Part shown: positions 23,084-24,683 of the stretch, piece after piece
How positions within the stretch are numbered: position 1 is the first letter of the stretch
Layout: each line of letters starts with the position of its first letter
Assembly: GCA_025060275.1 (NCBI GenBank)
Contig: JANXCJ010000011.1
Span: forward strand, 1 to 24,683
From: Bacteroidia bacterium
GTDB taxonomy: Bacteria > Bacteroidota > Bacteroidia > SpSt-205
DNA: 24,683 nt
Reading direction: 5' to 3'
The notes under the pieces: model-generated
What the model was told of the DNA's origin: nothing
Seen by the model: the letters and a program-made list of their open reading frames with translations, nothing else
The model's database searches: none
Translations under genes and position numbers: made by a program

Positions 23084-24283
23084 ATGAGATACCCGTATAG
23101 GTATCACCTCTTTTACCTCACCGCTATAGACAACTTAGAGTCCATCTTGGAGCGTGGGATTCTGTCTCGCCACAAGGTCAATAGTCTCGGCATACAGCAC
23201 ACTGAAATCGCTGACTCAGTTATAATCCAACAAAGACAAAACGTAGGGAATTCTTTAGGATTAGACCTGTCCCGCTATGTCAATCTATACTTTCAGCCCA
23301 GAAATCCTATGTTGTACAGGATTATTCGGGAGAAAGGCATAGAGAATGTATGCATAATCCAGGTCAGAGACGAGATTATTGAAAAAGATGGTCTTATTAT
23401 CACAGATGGCAATGCAGCAAGCTTTCAAACTAAGTTCTACTCTAAAGACTCCCTCAGCCGCTCAGAATTTTATCACCTACTCAAGCAAATCTCTAGCCAA
23501 GTTGAGATGGAGTTCTGGAATACAGAGGACAGTTCTAAGCGAAGGATTATGGCCGAGTGTTTGGTACCCGAAGAGGTGGCACCCGCATATATAGATACAG
23601 TTTTTGTGGCTTCTACCCAGGCCCATCTCAAGGTACGAGAAAGGGGTTTAGATAATGTCGTGCCTGAGCCCCGATTATTCTTTCTGCCCTACTGGAAGTA
23701 TCATTTAGAGGGTACTCAGCTCACGCTGGTAAGGGGAGACATGTTTTTTTCTCGCATGCAGACCCTTACTATAAGTGTCAATACGCGGGGTGTGATGGGA
23801 AAGGGCTTGGCTTCTCGCGCAAAATATCAGTTTCCCCATGTGTATGTATTCTATCAGGACTTGTGTAAGAAGGGGCTCCTCAAAATGGGACAGCCCTACT
23901 TGTACAGATTAGATTATAGTTTAGCCTCTATATTATCAGAGGAGCCTAACTCGCTCGCCCCAGACCCAAACCCTACGTGGTTTTTACTTTTCCCTACTAA
24001 GAATCACTGGCGAGAAAAAGCCGATTTACGGGGGATTAGCCAAGGCTTGGATTGGATTGTGCAAAATTATCAGAAAGAAGGTATCAGGTCTTTAGCTGTA
24101 CCTGCTTTGGGAGCGGGCCTGGGTTGGTTAGAGTGGTATGAGGTCGGACCTCTGATAGTGAGCAAACTCTCGCATCTTTCTATACCTGTAGAAGTATATT
24201 TACCTGCAGAAAAAGAAATACCACAGGAACAGCTTACTCCAGAGTTTCTTTTGGGGCGCGGCTTGAGAAAATCACCGCTTTGA
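23084..24283 (+). CDS. darTG: DarT-DarG single-chain fusion: DNA ADP-ribosyltransferase toxin plus macrodomain antitoxin
   Basis: 399 residues. Residues 1 to about 205 read as DarT (DUF4433): YHLFYLTAIDNLESILERGIL at the start with H8, R51 in IIQQRQNV, VNLYFQPRNPMLY (66-78), and the catalytic glutamate E158 in RRIMAECLV. DarT moves ADP-ribose from NAD+ onto thymidine (DarT1-type guanosine in some) in single-stranded DNA and blocks replication. From about 210 to 375 it reads as the DarG macrodomain: LVRGDM, VNTRGVMGKGLA (232-243), FPTKNHWREKADL (303-315, with K306 likely the hydrolase lysine), and AVPALGAGLGWLEW (338-351), which removes the mark. DarG normally is a separate protein with an additional C-terminal domain that blocks DarT; here only about 25 residues follow the macro fold. 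Known family activity is established; that this chain is active is inference. It is convergent with, and overlaps by 50 nt, the methyltransferase fragment. Confidence 0.88.
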   Translation: MRYPYRYHLFYLTAIDNLESILERGILSRHKVNSLGIQHTEIADSVIIQQRQNVGNSLGLDLSRYVNLYFQPRNPMLYRIIREKGIENVCIIQVRDEIIEKDGLIITDGNAASFQTKFYSKDSLSRSEFYHLLKQISSQVEMEFWNTEDSSKRRIMAECLVPEEVAPAYIDTVFVASTQAHLKVRERGLDNVVPEPRLFFLPYWKYHLEGTQLTLVRGDMFFSRMQTLTISVNTRGVMGKGLASRAKYQFPHVYVFYQDLCKKGLLKMGQPYLYRLDYSLASILSEEPNSLAPDPNPTWFLLFPTKNHWREKADLRGISQGLDWIVQNYQKEGIRSLAVPALGAGLGWLEWYEVGPLIVSKLSHLSIPVEVYLPAEKEIPQEQLTPEFLLGRGLRKSPL

Positions 24284-24683
24284 CAATTTCCTCTATTTCC
24301 TGAAGCAGAGCCTGCAATGATTCGCGCACTCTCTGACGCAAGGAGCCTATGGAGGCTTTCCGCACTTTCTCTTCGGGTAATCCTTGGAGAAATGCCGCCA
24401 CCCGCTCATGCGCAGCCTGACTCAACTCCGCCAGCCGACGATGATGGGGATCAGCGCGGTCATACCGCGGTATCGGCACTACCTCAAAAGGACGGCGATG
24501 GATGTCTCTCTCTCCTCCGCCCCTTTGAGCGCCAAATGATCCCTTAGTCTGGTAGGGCTTGATAGCTGTATCTACAGAGGGAGCATTCAAAATAGCACAT
24601 AAGTAATGCGCTTCCTCTAAGCTATCTGTCTCATAGTAGTAGGTCTTCGTATCCGCTATGAAGCCCTGCACTTTCCAGCCGTG
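24234..24683 (-). CDS. C-terminal end of a probable restriction-modification DNA methyltransferase (N-6 type), partial
   Basis: The frame is open to the right edge, giving the last 149 residues with a TAA stop at 24234-24236. The segment with YYYETDSLEEAHYLCAILNA, AIKPYQTKGSFGAQ, ERDIHRRPFEVVPIPRYD and HRRLAELSQAAHERV resembles the target-recognition/C-terminal region of Eco57I/TaqI-like N6-adenine methylases and type IIG or methylase-containing defence enzymes. The methylase and nuclease parts would lie beyond the window, so the exact system (type IIG, BREX- or DISARM-like) cannot be told. The window contains no start; a GTG at 24671 is internal. It ends inside the 3' end of the DarT-DarG fusion. 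Confidence 0.6.
   Translation of the reverse strand, partial: HGWKVQGFIADTKTYYYETDSLEEAHYLCAILNAPSVDTAIKPYQTKGSFGAQRGGGERDIHRRPFEVVPIPRYDRADPHHRRLAELSQAAHERVAAFLQGLPEEKVRKASIGSLRQRVRESLQALLQEIEEIVKAVIFSSRAPKETLE

Noticed and set aside
24317..24547. 76-residue plus-strand frame inside the methylase-like gene
   Set aside because: It is antisense to a frame with clear family resemblance and has no recognisable features of its own.

Overview
The window looks like a piece of a Bacteroidota chromosome. Pointers to that phylum are a gliding-motility/type IX secretion C-terminal domain, a DUF5686-type outer-membrane protein with a carboxypeptidase-regulatory-like domain, a TonB-dependent receptor of the same build, many promoter elements of the Bacteroidota form TAnnTTTG, and signal peptides whose cleavage site is followed by Gln in all six exported proteins. 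No rRNA, tRNA, CRISPR array or intact insertion sequence was seen.

Layout. Positions 1-2980 (minus strand): a compact recA-asd-glycosyltransferase unit, the last gene running off the left edge. Positions 2996-6731 (plus): a fumarylacetoacetate-hydrolase-family enzyme, divergent from recA across a 15-bp gap, then a secreted 904-residue TPR protein. Positions 6741-10390 (minus): a five-gene unit with intergenic gaps of 4 bp or less, encoding a methyltransferase, a Nudix hydrolase, dihydropteroate synthase (folP), diadenylate cyclase (cdaA) and a short-chain dehydrogenase. Positions 10438-12717: a DUF5686-like outer-membrane protein. Positions 12802-15654: parA-parB-M16 peptidase, overlapping one another. 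Positions 15726-18946: a TonB-dependent receptor and a small beta-barrel protein, followed by an intrinsic terminator. Positions 19072-22043: a probable type IX secretion substrate and a tail-fibre/YadA-like surface protein. Positions 22044-23083: about 1 kb with no recognisable gene but several short hairpins. Positions 23084-24683: a defence-type locus with a DarT-DarG (DNA ADP-ribosyltransferase plus macrodomain) single-chain fusion and, convergent and overlapping it by 50 nt, the C-terminal end of a probable restriction-modification DNA methyltransferase.

The most interesting points are the natural toxin-antitoxin fusion at the right end; the placement of TAnnTTTG elements only 4-13 nt before nearly every non-operonic start codon, which predicts leaderless or ultra-short-leader mRNAs; the recA/FAH divergent promoter, where both start codons sit inside one perfect 21-bp palindrome; and a two-residue insertion in the DNA-binding L2 loop of RecA. 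All assignments come from reading the sequence; no database search was run.
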